Source: Polynucleobacter sp. AM-7D1
GTDB taxonomy: Bacteria > Pseudomonadota > Gammaproteobacteria > Burkholderiales > Burkholderiaceae
Direction: 5' to 3'
Assembly (NCBI RefSeq): GCF_018688455.1
Contig: NZ_CP061319.1
Span: forward strand, 1,364,001 to 1,428,000
DNA length: 64,000 nucleotides
In this document: positions 38,766 through 48,367 of the stretch, piece by piece
Position numbering within the stretch: position 1 is the first letter of the stretch
Layout: every line of letters begins with the position of its first letter
Made by a program: the position numbers and the translations under genes
Notes under the pieces: generated by a model
What the model was told of the DNA's origin: nothing
The model's database searches: none
The model's input: only the letters and a program-made list of their open reading frames with translations

Positions 38766-39499
38766 ACTTTTAATAAATGATAAAGGTTACGCAACATTCC
38801 AGCAGTAGCGCCCCAGATAAAACGATTTTCATAGGGCATTGAATAAAAACGACGGCTACCCTGATCACTCTCCCAGACGCGTACTTGATGATTCGCAGGA
38901 TCCATTAAAAAATGTAAAGGCACTTCGAACACATCCGCTACTTCAAAAGTATCTAAGACGTATTCTGCCTGAGGTTTTACAAATCCAACAACCGGAGTTA
39001 CACTATAGCCCGAAACCGTTAAATACTGGGGTAAATGGCCGATGATCTCCACTGCAGCTCGATCAAGTCCAATTTCTTCTTCACTCTCCCTCAAAGCAGT
39101 GTCATGAGGGCTAGCATCATCTGGGTCCATGCGACCACCTGGAAAGCTAATTTGACCAGCATGATCATGTAAATGATCGGTTCTTTGCGTTAGTAAAACA
39201 GATAAGCCCTCACTCTTCAGCAACAAAGGAATTAAAACTGCTGCCCGAGTAATCTTCCCAGCTGCCTGACGTTTAGCAATAATGTCAGCAGCAATCACCT
39301 GGCGATTTTCATCGGTAATCTCTGGCTGCCAAATTGGGGGGCTCTGAAAGCGACTTCTCAAAGCTAATGGATCAAGAATATGCTGAGCTACCTTAGCCTG
39401 ATCGTGACACACCTTGTGAATCGGAATTGCCTGCGCATCAAAACTCAATGGAGTCGCAGCACTCAATCCTTGATCTTGGGTTTTGGAATCTTGCGTCAT
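38762..39499 (-). CDS. CoA pyrophosphatase-type Nudix hydrolase
   Basis: A 245-residue Nudix protein. The box reads ISFPGGRMDPDDASPHDTA continuing into LRESEEEIGL, preceded by LLTQRTDHLHDHAGQ, which is the UPF0035 signature of the CoA-diphosphatase (NudL/Nudt7) group; the enzyme would split CoA to 4'-phosphopantetheine and 3',5'-ADP. About 80 N-terminal residues precede the Nudix fold. It overlaps the downstream CbiB-family gene by 4 bp. Confidence 0.87.
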   Translation of the reverse strand: MTQDSKTQDQGLSAATPLSFDAQAIPIHKVCHDQAKVAQHILDPLALRSRFQSPPIWQPEITDENRQVIAADIIAKRQAAGKITRAAVLIPLLLKSEGLSVLLTQRTDHLHDHAGQISFPGGRMDPDDASPHDTALRESEEEIGLDRAAVEIIGHLPQYLTVSGYSVTPVVGFVKPQAEYVLDTFEVADVFEVPLHFLMDPANHQVRVWESDQGSRRFYSMPYENRFIWGATAGMLRNLYHLLKV

Positions 39500-39516
39500 T
39501 CGTTTATTTTAGGGGA

Positions 39517-39545
39517 ATAAAAAAGGCAGCCTAGGCCGCCTTCTT
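39517..39545 (-). terminator. Intrinsic terminator after rplS
   Basis: On the minus strand GGCGGCC and GGCTGCC pair around TA (one G-T wobble) and are followed by a run of six T and then ATT. It lies about 20 nt after the rplS stop and closes the rpsP-rimM-trmD-rplS operon. Confidence 0.87.
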
Positions 39546-39563
39546 TTTGGATTAAAGCAAACC

Positions 39564-39962
39564 TTATTCCGCGGCTGTCTCAGCAACTGCTTTAACTTTG
39601 CGTGCAGGAAGTTTTTCTTTAATACGTGCAGACTTACCTGAACGATCACGCAAGTAGTACAACTTCGCGCGACGTACATCACCGCGACGCTTCACTTCAA
39701 TGCTAGCGATCAATGGTGAGTAAGTTTGGAATGTACGCTCTACACCTTCACCAGATGAAATCTTGCGAACGATAAAGCTGGAATTGAGTCCGCGATTGCG
39801 CTTAGCAATCACAACGCCTTCAAAGGCCTGGGTACGCTTACGTGTACCTTCAACTACGTTTACACCAACAACTACTGTATCGCCAGGAGCGAAAGTAGGA
39901 AGCACTTTGTTAGCACTTAAGCGAGCAATTTCTTCTTGCTCAATTTTTTCGATCAAATTCAT
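39564..39962 (-). CDS. rplS: 50S ribosomal protein L19
   Basis: Large-subunit protein at the 30S-50S interface. The 132-residue sequence has [46 protein letters not shown], the standard L19 core, and an Arg/Lys-rich C-terminus ([25 protein letters not shown]). A short Ala-rich tail extends beyond the E. coli length of about 115. It ends the operon, 126 bp after trmD. Confidence 0.98.
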   Translation of the reverse strand: MNLIEKIEQEEIARLSANKVLPTFAPGDTVVVGVNVVEGTRKRTQAFEGVVIAKRNRGLNSSFIVRKISSGEGVERTFQTYSPLIASIEVKRRGDVRRAKLYYLRDRSGKSARIKEKLPARKVKAVAETAAE

Positions 39963-40088
39963 TATTAATCCTTAAACATCTTGTCAGCGTTTAATCCCGA
40001 GATTTTCATCAACGGACCAGACAGAGGATGCAGTTAAAACCATTTCACTAAATCAAAACACAAACACTTCATTCAAAACCATAATTAC

Positions 40089-40835
40089 TTACAGCGTTCG
40101 AAGAAATTGCTCATCTTCTTTACTTAGCAACCCATTTGCTCTTGCTGATTTAATTAAATCAGGTCTAAGCTTGAACGTCAGCTCTAAAGACTTCTGCCGA
40201 CGCCAATCCGCTATTTTAGCGTGATGTCCGCCCAAAAGCACGTCTGGTACAGATAAATTTTCATATATTTCAGGGCGGGTGTAGTGTGGATAGTCCAAAA
40301 GGCCATTAATAAAGCTATCTTGGACGGCAGATTCCCCATCCCCTAAGGCCCCTGGAATAAGGCGAATAACCGCATCCATCATGGTCATAGCGGGTAATTC
40401 ACCACCAGAAACCACAAAATCACCCATCGAAAGCTGTAAATCGACATTTCGATCGATAAAACGCTGGTCAACGGCCTCATATCGACCACAAATAAAGGTT
40501 AAATTGCCGTAATTGAGGATATCTGTCGCTATCTTCTGAGAAAAGACCTCGCCTTGAGGTGCCAAGAGGCAAATAGGACCAGATTGAATGTTTTGCGCCT
40601 GATGAGCCGCTTTAACAGCAAATATCGTATCTTCCAAAGGTTTCGCCATCATCACCATGCCAGGACCGCCACCATAGGCACGATCATCCACAGTTTTACG
40701 TGGATCGGAACAATAATCCCGAGGATTCCAGAGGTTGACCTTAGCAAGGCCTTGCTCACAGGCGCGCCCAGTGATGCCCCACTGCGTTAAGGCAGAGAAC
40801 ATTTCAGGAAATAAGGTGACTACATCAAAGCGCAT
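40089..40835 (-). CDS. trmD: tRNA (guanine-37-N1)-methyltransferase
   Basis: SPOUT-class enzyme that methylates G37 of tRNAs reading CNN codons and prevents +1 frameshifting. The 248-residue protein begins MRFDVVTLFPEMF and has RAYGGGPGMVMMAKPLE and the trefoil-knot SAM site LSMGDFVVSGGELPAMTMMDA. It follows rimM by 43 bp. Confidence 0.97.
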   Translation of the reverse strand: MRFDVVTLFPEMFSALTQWGITGRACEQGLAKVNLWNPRDYCSDPRKTVDDRAYGGGPGMVMMAKPLEDTIFAVKAAHQAQNIQSGPICLLAPQGEVFSQKIATDILNYGNLTFICGRYEAVDQRFIDRNVDLQLSMGDFVVSGGELPAMTMMDAVIRLIPGALGDGESAVQDSFINGLLDYPHYTRPEIYENLSVPDVLLGGHHAKIADWRRQKSLELTFKLRPDLIKSARANGLLSKEDEQFLRTL

Positions 40836-40878
40836 ATTGGAAATGGAAGATCAGTTACTTTTTTGAGCTTAGAGCCTA

Positions 40879-41442
40879 CTACCAGTCAAGCTGCCAATCT
40901 AGAGTAATGAGTCTATTAGGTAAGTCAACGTTTTGCACCACTTCTTTTACGAAAGGCACTAACTGTTTTACTGTCTTAGTTTCTGGATCGCCAAGAGCAA
41001 TGATTCCGTGGGCGCCATTATCGTTCACGTCAATCACCTCACCCAGACTCTTGCCTTCGAGATTAATTGCTTTACAACCAATCAGATCGACCCAGTAATA
41101 ACTATCGCTGCCTGCTTTTGGAAATACTTCGCGTGCAACTAAGATGCGAGTACCTTTTAAAGCCTCGGCCTGATCACGATCGGTGATGCCATCTAAAGCG
41201 ATCACTACGGTACCGCTATGCATCTTGGCCAGCTTTACCTTGTATAGCTTTAATGAAGCCTGCTCATGAGACGCAGCAACACCCGCACTCCGACGAGGAA
41301 TGAGAGACAACCAAAGTTCTTTGCTTGATAAGAGGGCTACGGGATCGGAGGAATGAGGGCGAACCTTAATCTGACCCTGTAAGCCTTGAGCGTCCTGAAC
41401 TGCACCGAGCTCAATCAAATCATCTAGGGAAGGTGTATTCAT
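40879..41442 (-). CDS. rimM: 16S rRNA processing protein RimM
   Basis: Assembly factor for the 30S head, binding S19. The 187-residue sequence has the N-terminal barrel (LGAVQDAQGLQGQIKVRPHSSDP), the DRDQAEALKGTRILVARE segment and the PRC-barrel with YYWVDLIGCKAINLEGKSLGEV. It lies between rpsP and trmD as in E. coli. Confidence 0.96.
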   Translation of the reverse strand: MNTPSLDDLIELGAVQDAQGLQGQIKVRPHSSDPVALLSSKELWLSLIPRRSAGVAASHEQASLKLYKVKLAKMHSGTVVIALDGITDRDQAEALKGTRILVAREVFPKAGSDSYYWVDLIGCKAINLEGKSLGEVIDVNDNGAHGIIALGDPETKTVKQLVPFVKEVVQNVDLPNRLITLDWQLDW

Positions 41443-41535
41443 ATTGAAGCCACCTCAACTCCCCAAATAACACTACCAGTAAATTCTGCTACCAAAGACT
41501 TCATCATTGAGAGAAAGTCTTTGGATTTGAAGTCT

Positions 41536-41781
41536 TTAGACTGCAGGATTGTTTTTGATTAAACGAACTACTGTTGGAGAGATCTGCGCGCCAACACCAG
41601 TCCAATAGGTCAAACGATCTTGAGCAATACGCATTGCTTGCTCAGTCGCTGCTGCCTGTGGATTGAAGTAACCAATACGCTCGATAAAGTTCGAGTCGCG
41701 ACGATTGCGCTTGTCAGTAGCCACGATGCTATAAAAAGGGCGCTTCTTTGAACCGCCGCGTGCCAGTCGAATGACGACCAT
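41536..41781 (-). CDS. rpsP: 30S ribosomal protein S16
   Basis: Small-subunit protein needed for 30S assembly. The 81-residue sequence begins [25 protein letters not shown], an unmistakable S16 start. It is the first gene of the rpsP-rimM-trmD-rplS operon; the promoter must lie in the 253-bp AT-rich gap to the divergent META gene, but no convincing box could be assigned. Confidence 0.98.
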
Positions 41782-42034
41782 ACTTATTCCTTAAAATCTA
41801 AAATGAAAACAGGTTGATTACAACCCAGTGAAATTACTAAAAAATCTTGGGCTCCTGCTAACTGAGCAAATTAACAAAACAAATGCACGGTATAGCGGAA
41901 AACCTCATATTCTAGACGAAAACCCCTACTTGATCCACCTATTTAAGCGCGCACCCTTTTAGCTTCAACAGTAGAATAGATTGCAAGCAAAGCTAAAATA
42001 ATTATTAAAATCAATTACTTACAGAATTATTACC

Positions 42035-42547
42035 ATGAAAACTGCTATTTTTAGACCCTCGAGAGGCCCTATAAAGCGCTTTTTTCTGATTCTTTCTTGC
42101 CTAGGCTTAAGCTTTTTGACTGCCTGTGCCAATGTCATTCCGCCCTGCAACGCCAAAACCAGCCCTCCCAGCACTGAATTCCGAAACACCAAATGGGAGT
42201 TAGTTCGCTGGAATCTCGCACCTAATGCCAGAGGCGAGGTTCGTACCAGACAAATTCCTCAGGGTGACAATAGCAACCCAATCCAAATCATCTTTGATGC
42301 CAATGGTGAACGTGTGAGTGGGTCTACAGGATGCAATCGGTTTACTGCTCGCATTACTGAAGATGCCAGAGGCTTTTCGCTTGATCAGATAGCCGCAACA
42401 AAGATGGCCTGTACACCACAACGCATGGAGCTAGAGAATGACTTTCTCTATGAATTAAATGATTACCGTTCGATTGTGCGCAATGGCGATCAACTGTTGA
42501 TGATTGGCGCAGATCGTCAAGTCTTAAGCTTTATGCAAAAAAAGTAA
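42035..42547 (+). CDS. META-domain lipoprotein (HslJ-like)
   Basis: A 170-residue exported protein. The lipobox LTAC places the lipidated cysteine at residue 31 after a hydrophobic core at about 16-28. The mature part has TKWELVRWN, then SGSTGCNRFTARI and KMACTPQRMELENDFLYEL, the pattern of META/HslJ domains, a family linked to heat or antibiotic stress but of unclear mechanism. The two cysteines of the domain (in GCNRF and MACTP) may form a disulfide. It stands between rpsP (divergent) and a small membrane protein gene. Confidence 0.82.
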   Translation: MKTAIFRPSRGPIKRFFLILSCLGLSFLTACANVIPPCNAKTSPPSTEFRNTKWELVRWNLAPNARGEVRTRQIPQGDNSNPIQIIFDANGERVSGSTGCNRFTARITEDARGFSLDQIAATKMACTPQRMELENDFLYELNDYRSIVRNGDQLLMIGADRQVLSFMQKK

Positions 42548-42602
42548 TTCACCAAAATAAAATACCCTTTATCGAAATTGAAATTCATCACTGAAAGTCT
42601 GA

Positions 42603-43049
42603 ATGAAAAAGTACAAACTCCTATTCTGTTCTCTCGGATTATTTTTCCCAGGTACTGGCTTGAACTGTTTTTATTTGCAGGGACTTAAATCCTTCTGGGG
42701 CTGGGCTCAACTCTTTTCGTTTATTGGTGGAATTGCTGGTTGGCTGATTCTCAAAGACTCGCAATTTAATTCTGCGCCTGGTTGGGTTCTCATCACCTTT
42801 GGCTTTATCAGCTTCGAGGCGAGCTGGCTAACCACCATAGCTTATGGTTTACGTGCTGACGAAAAGTGGGATGCAGAATTTAATCCAAACATAGATCCGA
42901 GCAAAGCCACTAAATCAGGCTGGCCGGTTGTATTAACTGTGATCTTTTCTTTAGTATTTGGCGCTGGCGTCATGATGACCTTCCTCGCCATTGCCTTTGA
43001 GCAATTCTTTATTTCACAGCTTCAGGAAGCAAGAAAGCTATCCCAGTAA
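42603..43049 (+). CDS. Small membrane protein with TM2-like N-terminus, unknown function
   Basis: A 148-residue protein not assigned to a function. Its first part (GLFFPGTGLNCFYLQGLKSF followed by two hydrophobic helices) resembles the TM2 domain, which has a GxxxFYLG turn before a helix pair. Hydrophobic segments lie at about 35-50, 58-80 and 110-132, with the soluble link RADEKWDAEFNPNIDPSKATKSG between the second and third. It follows the META lipoprotein gene by 55 bp and may be co-transcribed, with a terminator at its end. Confidence 0.68.
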   Translation: MKKYKLLFCSLGLFFPGTGLNCFYLQGLKSFWGWAQLFSFIGGIAGWLILKDSQFNSAPGWVLITFGFISFEASWLTTIAYGLRADEKWDAEFNPNIDPSKATKSGWPVVLTVIFSLVFGAGVMMTFLAIAFEQFFISQLQEARKLSQ

Positions 43050-43064
43050 TGCGGATAGCTTTTT
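43036..43064 (+). terminator. Intrinsic terminator after the TM2-like gene
   Basis: AGCTATCC and GGATAGCT form an 8-bp stem with a 9-nt loop followed by TTTT. The left arm overlaps the last codons of the gene. Confidence 0.72.
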
Positions 43065-43090
43065 GAATGGCGGTGACAGTTTTTTAAATC

Positions 43091-44878
43091 CTAAAACTGC
43101 TCCGCTGTCAGCGCATTAGTGGAATACCCGCCCTCTAGGATCGAGGTTGCTAGAGCTTGAGATTGCGGCAATAGATTTTCCGCAAAGAATCGTGCAGTGG
43201 CAATCTTGGCATCATAGAAATTAGGATCACCCGCGCGTAGCTTCTGCGCAGCCAGTAAGGCACGTGCCATTTGCCAGGCACCCAATACCAAGCCACATAA
43301 ACGCAAGTAAGCAAAGCTACCGGCGTAGACAGCCTTAACATCTGTCTTTGCATTTGCCACAATAAACTCAACAGCAGATTCAAAAGTAATACGTGCCGCG
43401 GTTAATTGCTTCAGCACTGCCTTTGCATCTGCGGTGCCACTGCTTGCGAGATCTTTTTCAGTTTGCTGAATTTTTTCAGAGAATAGTTTTGCAGTTGCGC
43501 CACCATCACGCACCGTTTTTCTACCAATCAGATCATTTGCCTGAATAGCCGTAGTGCCCTCATAGATTGTCAGAATGCGGGCATCACGATAGTGTTGTGC
43601 TGCGCCCGTCTCCTCAATGAATCCCATGCCACCGTGCACTTGCACACCGAGGCTAGCCACCTCAATCGACATTTCAGTTGAGAAACCTTTCACAATCGGC
43701 ACCAGAAATTCATACACCGCTTGGCTCTGCTTGCGGGTAGCTTCATCAAGGGATGCGTGTTGGGCATCATATGCAGCTGCAGCGTAATACGCCAGGGCTC
43801 TAGATGCCTCAATATAGCCGCGCATAGTCATCAGCATCCGCTTCACATCTGGCTGATGAATAATTGCTACAGGACCTGGAGAGCCGGCTAGATCGCGACT
43901 CTGTACGCGGTCTTTTGCATACTGCACCGCCTTTTGATAGGCACGCTCTGCAACTGCAATACCCTGCATACCAACTGCAAAGCGAGCTGCATTCATCATT
44001 ACGAACATGTATTCCAGGCCGCGATTTTCTTCGCCCACTAAATATCCAGTTGCGCCACCATGATCGCCAAACTGTAAAACTGCAGTTGGGCTAGCCTTGA
44101 TACCAAGCTTGTGTTCAATCGAGACACAGTGAACATCATTACGCTCACCAAGTGAGCCATCTGCATTCACCAAGAACTTCGGCACCACAAATAAAGAAAT
44201 ACCTTTCACACCTTCTGGAGCATCTGGCGTTCTAGCCAATACGAGATGGACAATATTTTTTGCCATGTCGTGCTCACCATAGGTGATGTAGATCTTGGTG
44301 CCAAAAATTTTGTATGCGCCATCAGTTTCAGGCACGGCACGAGCACGCACCATTGATAGATCAGAGCCCGCTTGAGGCTCCGTGAGACACATGGAGCCAG
44401 TCCACTCCCCAGAAATCATCTTCGGCACATAGCGCTCTTGCAACTCAGGGCTTGCTGCAGTTAACAAGGCCTCAATTGCACCATCGGTCAGCATTGGGCA
44501 TAAAGCAAACGATAGGCTAGCCGAATGAACCATCTCAAAACATGCAGTTGCAATGAGCTTTGGTAAGCCTTGACCACCAAACTCTGCAGGATGAACAACG
44601 CCCTGCCAACCTGCTGCAGCAAATTGCTCAAAAGCATCTTTAAAGCCAGGTGTAGTTGTAACGATGCCATCCTTTAAAGAGCTAGGATTTTGATCACCAG
44701 CCCAATTAAGGGGTGCTACAACATCTTGATTGAATTTGGCGGACTCTTCCAAAATTGCTGGGGCTAAATCGACATCAGCTCCAACCTCAGCATAGGAAGG
44801 ATAAGAAACAACCTGAGATAGCCCCGCTAGTTCGTTCATCACAAATAGCATGTCTTTTACTGGAGCTACATACGGCAT
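43091..44878 (-). CDS. Acyl-CoA dehydrogenase (large form, DmdC/AcdA-like)
   Basis: FAD-dependent acyl-CoA dehydrogenase of 595 residues, the long form with a C-terminal extension. The N-terminus MPYVAPVKDMLFVMNELAGL is typical of this long clade, which includes 3-methylmercaptopropionyl-CoA dehydrogenases. FAD-site motifs are MCLTEPQAGSDLSMVRARA and the catalytic Glu is in LTIYEGTTAIQANDL. Electrons go to ETF, encoded just upstream by etfB-etfA, so the genes form a functional unit. Chain-length or sulfur specificity cannot be read from the sequence. Confidence 0.92.
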   Translation of the reverse strand: MPYVAPVKDMLFVMNELAGLSQVVSYPSYAEVGADVDLAPAILEESAKFNQDVVAPLNWAGDQNPSSLKDGIVTTTPGFKDAFEQFAAAGWQGVVHPAEFGGQGLPKLIATACFEMVHSASLSFALCPMLTDGAIEALLTAASPELQERYVPKMISGEWTGSMCLTEPQAGSDLSMVRARAVPETDGAYKIFGTKIYITYGEHDMAKNIVHLVLARTPDAPEGVKGISLFVVPKFLVNADGSLGERNDVHCVSIEHKLGIKASPTAVLQFGDHGGATGYLVGEENRGLEYMFVMMNAARFAVGMQGIAVAERAYQKAVQYAKDRVQSRDLAGSPGPVAIIHQPDVKRMLMTMRGYIEASRALAYYAAAAYDAQHASLDEATRKQSQAVYEFLVPIVKGFSTEMSIEVASLGVQVHGGMGFIEETGAAQHYRDARILTIYEGTTAIQANDLIGRKTVRDGGATAKLFSEKIQQTEKDLASSGTADAKAVLKQLTAARITFESAVEFIVANAKTDVKAVYAGSFAYLRLCGLVLGAWQMARALLAAQKLRAGDPNFYDAKIATARFFAENLLPQSQALATSILEGGYSTNALTAEQF

Positions 44879-44922
44879 AAGTATTCCTATGAATTAGGTG
44901 TAAAGATAGTTAAAGGGATATC

Positions 44923-45858
44923 CTAGCCAAGCAAGTTAGTCAGTTCAGGTACAGCGGTATTTAAGTCAGCAACGAGACCATAATCAGCAACACTAAAGAT
45001 TGGTGCTTCTGGATCTTTGTTAATCGCTACGATCACCTTAGAGTCCTTCATTCCAGCTAAATGCTGAATAGCGCCAGAGATACCTACTGCAATGTATAAC
45101 TGTGGAGCAACAATCTTGCCAGTCTGGCCCACTTGGTAATCGTTTGGAACATAACCGGCATCCACTGCAGCGCGCGATGCGCCTAGCGCTGCACCTAACT
45201 TATCAGCCAATGGCACAACGATCTCTTGATACTTCTCGCCAGAACCTAAACCACGACCACCGGAAACGATCACTTTGGCGGCAGTCAATTCAGGGCGATC
45301 TGACTTAGTGAGCTCACGACCCACAAAAGATGATTTGCCAGAAACCTCAGCAGCCGTTTGCTTTTCTACTGCAGCAGATCCACCACTTGCAGCAACTGGA
45401 TCAAACCCGGTTGTGCGAACAGTAATCACTTTGACGGGGTCGGTAGATTGCACAGTAGCAATCGCATTACCGGCATAAATCGGGCGCTCAAAGGTATCAG
45501 ACGAGACAACCTTAGTGATATCCGATAACTGTGCAACATCTAACTTTGCAGCTACCCTTGGCAATACATTCTTACCATTGGCAGTTGCAGGCGCCAAGAT
45601 GTGGCTATAACCATTAGCAATCGAAAGAATTTGCGCAGCTAAAGGCTCCGCTAGTTGATCGGCTAATGATGCAGAATCTACCTGAATCACTTTACGCACA
45701 CCAGCAATTTGGGCAGCAGCCGAAGCGGCAGCATCAGCGCCACTACCAGCTACTAATACATCTACCTCAGGGGAGCACTGTAAAGCGGCCGCTACCGCAT
45801 TGAGCGTGGCTGCCTTTAAGGATCGATTATCGTGTTCAGCAATAACAAGTGCGGCCAT
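44923..45858 (-). CDS. etfA: Electron transfer flavoprotein alpha subunit
   Basis: Alpha subunit of ETF, which carries electrons from acyl-CoA dehydrogenases to ETF-ubiquinone oxidoreductase. The 311-residue protein has the FAD-binding C-terminal part [21 protein letters not shown] and [20 protein letters not shown] followed by [21 protein letters not shown]. Start and etfB stop abut (etfB ends at 45859), so the subunits are co-translated. Confidence 0.97.
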   Translation of the reverse strand: MAALVIAEHDNRSLKAATLNAVAAALQCSPEVDVLVAGSGADAAASAAAQIAGVRKVIQVDSASLADQLAEPLAAQILSIANGYSHILAPATANGKNVLPRVAAKLDVAQLSDITKVVSSDTFERPIYAGNAIATVQSTDPVKVITVRTTGFDPVAASGGSAAVEKQTAAEVSGKSSFVGRELTKSDRPELTAAKVIVSGGRGLGSGEKYQEIVVPLADKLGAALGASRAAVDAGYVPNDYQVGQTGKIVAPQLYIAVGISGAIQHLAGMKDSKVIVAINKDPEAPIFSVADYGLVADLNTAVPELTNLLG

Positions 45859-46608
45859 TTAAATCACCTTCGCTTCATTTTTAAGTTTATCTACCAAAGC
45901 CGCTACATCAGCCACCATCACACCAGCAGAGCGCTTTGGGGGCTCTTCCACTTTGAGAGTTTTAAGGCGTGGAGCAATATCTACGCCAAGATCTTCGGGT
46001 TTTATAATTTCCAAAGTCTTTTTCTTCGCCTTCATGATGTTTGGCAAAGTTACATAACGCGGCTCATTTAAACGCAAGTCAGTAGTAATCACCGCGGGCA
46101 AAGTAATCGCGATTGTTTCTAAGCCACCATCTACCTCGCGGGTCACACTTGCTTTACCGTCTGCAACTACCACTTTGGAAGCAAAAGTGGCTTGCGGAAT
46201 ATCCATCAAGCTAGCCAACATCTGTCCAGTCTGATTGCTATCGTCATCAATTGCTTGCTTACCCAAAATTACAATCTGCGCTTGTTCTTTTTCAGAAAGG
46301 GCTTTCAGAATTTTCGCAACCGCTAATGGCTGCAACTCAGCATCAGTCTCTACCAAGATGGCGCGATCAGCGCCAATTGCTAAGGCGGTGCGCAATGTTT
46401 CCTGACACTGCGTTGGGCCAGCAGAAACTACTACTATCTCAGTCGCAACGCCTGACTCCTTGAGTCGAACCGCCTCTTCCACTGCAATCTCATCAAAAGG
46501 ATTCATACTCATTTTGACGTTCGCCAAATCGACACCAGAGTTATCTGATTTAACTCGAATTTTGACGTTGTAATCAACAACACGCTTTACTGCAACTAAG
46601 ATTTTCAT
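45859..46608 (-). CDS. etfB: Electron transfer flavoprotein beta subunit
   Basis: Beta subunit of ETF, 249 residues, binding AMP. It begins [19 protein letters not shown] and contains [33 protein letters not shown] and the recognition loop region [28 protein letters not shown]. Located 58 bp after the acyl-CoA synthetase gene and directly before etfA. Confidence 0.97.
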   Translation of the reverse strand: MKILVAVKRVVDYNVKIRVKSDNSGVDLANVKMSMNPFDEIAVEEAVRLKESGVATEIVVVSAGPTQCQETLRTALAIGADRAILVETDAELQPLAVAKILKALSEKEQAQIVILGKQAIDDDSNQTGQMLASLMDIPQATFASKVVVADGKASVTREVDGGLETIAITLPAVITTDLRLNEPRYVTLPNIMKAKKKTLEIIKPEDLGVDIAPRLKTLKVEEPPKRSAGVMVADVAALVDKLKNEAKVI

Positions 46609-46666
46609 GCTGAATTCTCTATTTTTGAGTAACTTTTCTATTTTATCCGTCTAACACCAATTAGAG

Positions 46667-48319
46667 TTAGACGTCGATTGCTGAAGCGGATCCTGCCTGC
46701 TTGCGCAATTCAAACTTCTGAATCTTGCCGGTAGAGGTCTTTGGTAGCTCACAGAAAACAATGGCTCTTGGAACCTTAAAGCCAGCCAGATGCTGCTTGC
46801 AATGGGCGATGATGTCAGCGGGCGTCACTTCCATGCCCGGCTTGATCTCCAAAAATGCACAAGGTGTCTCGCCCCACTTATCGTCGGGCTTGGCAACTAC
46901 TGCAGCAGCCATCACTGCTGGATGACGATAGAGAACATCCTCAAGCTCCACAGAGGAAATATTTTCACCGCCAGAAATGATGATGTCCTTGCTACGATCT
47001 TTCATCTTGATATAGCCATCAGGGTTCATCACTGCTAAATCACCAGAATGAAACCAGCCTCCCTCAAAGGCCTCTTTAGTTGCCTTCTCATTCTTGAGGT
47101 AACCCTTCATGGCGATATTGCCCTTAAACATAATTTCGCCCATGGTCTCACCATCAGCAGGCACAGGCTTAAGAGTCTCAGGATCAAGAACGGCAATTGC
47201 TTGTTGCATGTGATAACGAACGCCTTGACGGGCATTAAGTCGAGCCCTCTCACCAATATCTACCTCATTCCACTCATCCTGCTTTACACAAACTGCTGCG
47301 GGACCGTAGACCTCAGTTAATCCGTAGACGTGCGTCAAATCAAACCCGAGCTTTTCCATGCCCTCAATAATCGAAGCTGGAGGTGCGGCGCCTGCGATTA
47401 AACCCTTCACTCCAGGAGGAACACCCTCCTTTAATTCATCGGGAGCATTGACTAATAGGTTATGCACAATGGGAGCCGCACAGTAATGCGTAACACCATG
47501 CTCTTTAATGGCAGCAAAAATATGTTGCGCATCAACGCGACGTAGACAGACATTAATACCTGCACGAGCAGCTATCGTCCAGGGGAAGCACCAACCATTG
47601 CAATGGAACATGGGGAGTGTCCAGAGATAAATGGGGTGCTTATTAATATCCCAATCCAAAATATTCGAGACGGCATTAATGGCTGCGCCACGATGGTGAT
47701 ACACCACGCCTTTTGGATTGCCAGTGGTTCCTGAGGTGTAATTGAGGCAAATGGCTTGCCATTCATCGGCAGGGACTTGCCATGCAAACTGGGGGTCCCC
47801 CTCAGATAAAAGCTTTTCATAAGTTAGTGTGCCTAACTTTTCACCAGGAACATCAAACTCTTTTTCCTCGACATCAATTACTAAAAACTCACGGCCACTT
47901 TCTTTCTTGGCGATCTCAAGGGCTTTTTTCATCACTCCCGAGAATTCGGGATCCACCATCACCACTTTTGCCTCACCATGATTCAACATAAAGGCAACTG
48001 ACTCTGGATCAAGGCGGGTGTTTAAGGCATTCAATACCGCTCCAGCCATCGGGATTCCGAAGTGCGCCTCAACCATTGGGGGTGTATTAGGCAACATCAC
48101 GGCAACGGTATCACCCAAGCCAATTCCATGCTTTTGCAGAGCGCTTGCTAGGCGACGACAACGATCATAAGTCTGACTCCAAGTCTGGCGCAGCTTGCCA
48201 TGAACGATTGCCAAGCGATCTGGATACACCTGGGCCGATCGCTCAAGAAATAATAGTGGGGTAATCGGAGTGAAGTTGGCTGAGTTTCGCTCTAAACCTT
48301 GCTCAAAAATATTAGCCAT
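46667..48319 (-). CDS. Acyl-CoA synthetase (ANL superfamily, DmdB/FadD3-like)
   Basis: AMP-forming acyl-CoA ligase of 550 residues. The P-loop-like motif is LNYTSGTTGNPKGVVYHHRG, the A5 region YGLTEVYGPAAV, then GGWFHSGDLAVMNPDGYIKMKDRSKDIIISGGENIS, and the catalytic Lys lies in PKTSTGKIQKFELR. The start MANIFEQGLERN and overall pattern place it near medium-chain or methylmercaptopropionate CoA ligases. The ATG at 48319 has an AAGG site 8 nt upstream; a TTG at 48367 is rejected. It is preceded by a histone-deacetylase-family gene, which may act on its lysine. Confidence 0.9.
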   Translation of the reverse strand: MANIFEQGLERNSANFTPITPLLFLERSAQVYPDRLAIVHGKLRQTWSQTYDRCRRLASALQKHGIGLGDTVAVMLPNTPPMVEAHFGIPMAGAVLNALNTRLDPESVAFMLNHGEAKVVMVDPEFSGVMKKALEIAKKESGREFLVIDVEEKEFDVPGEKLGTLTYEKLLSEGDPQFAWQVPADEWQAICLNYTSGTTGNPKGVVYHHRGAAINAVSNILDWDINKHPIYLWTLPMFHCNGWCFPWTIAARAGINVCLRRVDAQHIFAAIKEHGVTHYCAAPIVHNLLVNAPDELKEGVPPGVKGLIAGAAPPASIIEGMEKLGFDLTHVYGLTEVYGPAAVCVKQDEWNEVDIGERARLNARQGVRYHMQQAIAVLDPETLKPVPADGETMGEIMFKGNIAMKGYLKNEKATKEAFEGGWFHSGDLAVMNPDGYIKMKDRSKDIIISGGENISSVELEDVLYRHPAVMAAAVVAKPDDKWGETPCAFLEIKPGMEVTPADIIAHCKQHLAGFKVPRAIVFCELPKTSTGKIQKFELRKQAGSASAIDV

Positions 48320-48367
48320 ATGCGCCTTAAATATTGGTCTTTTTTTAATCTGAACTTCTAATTTCAA

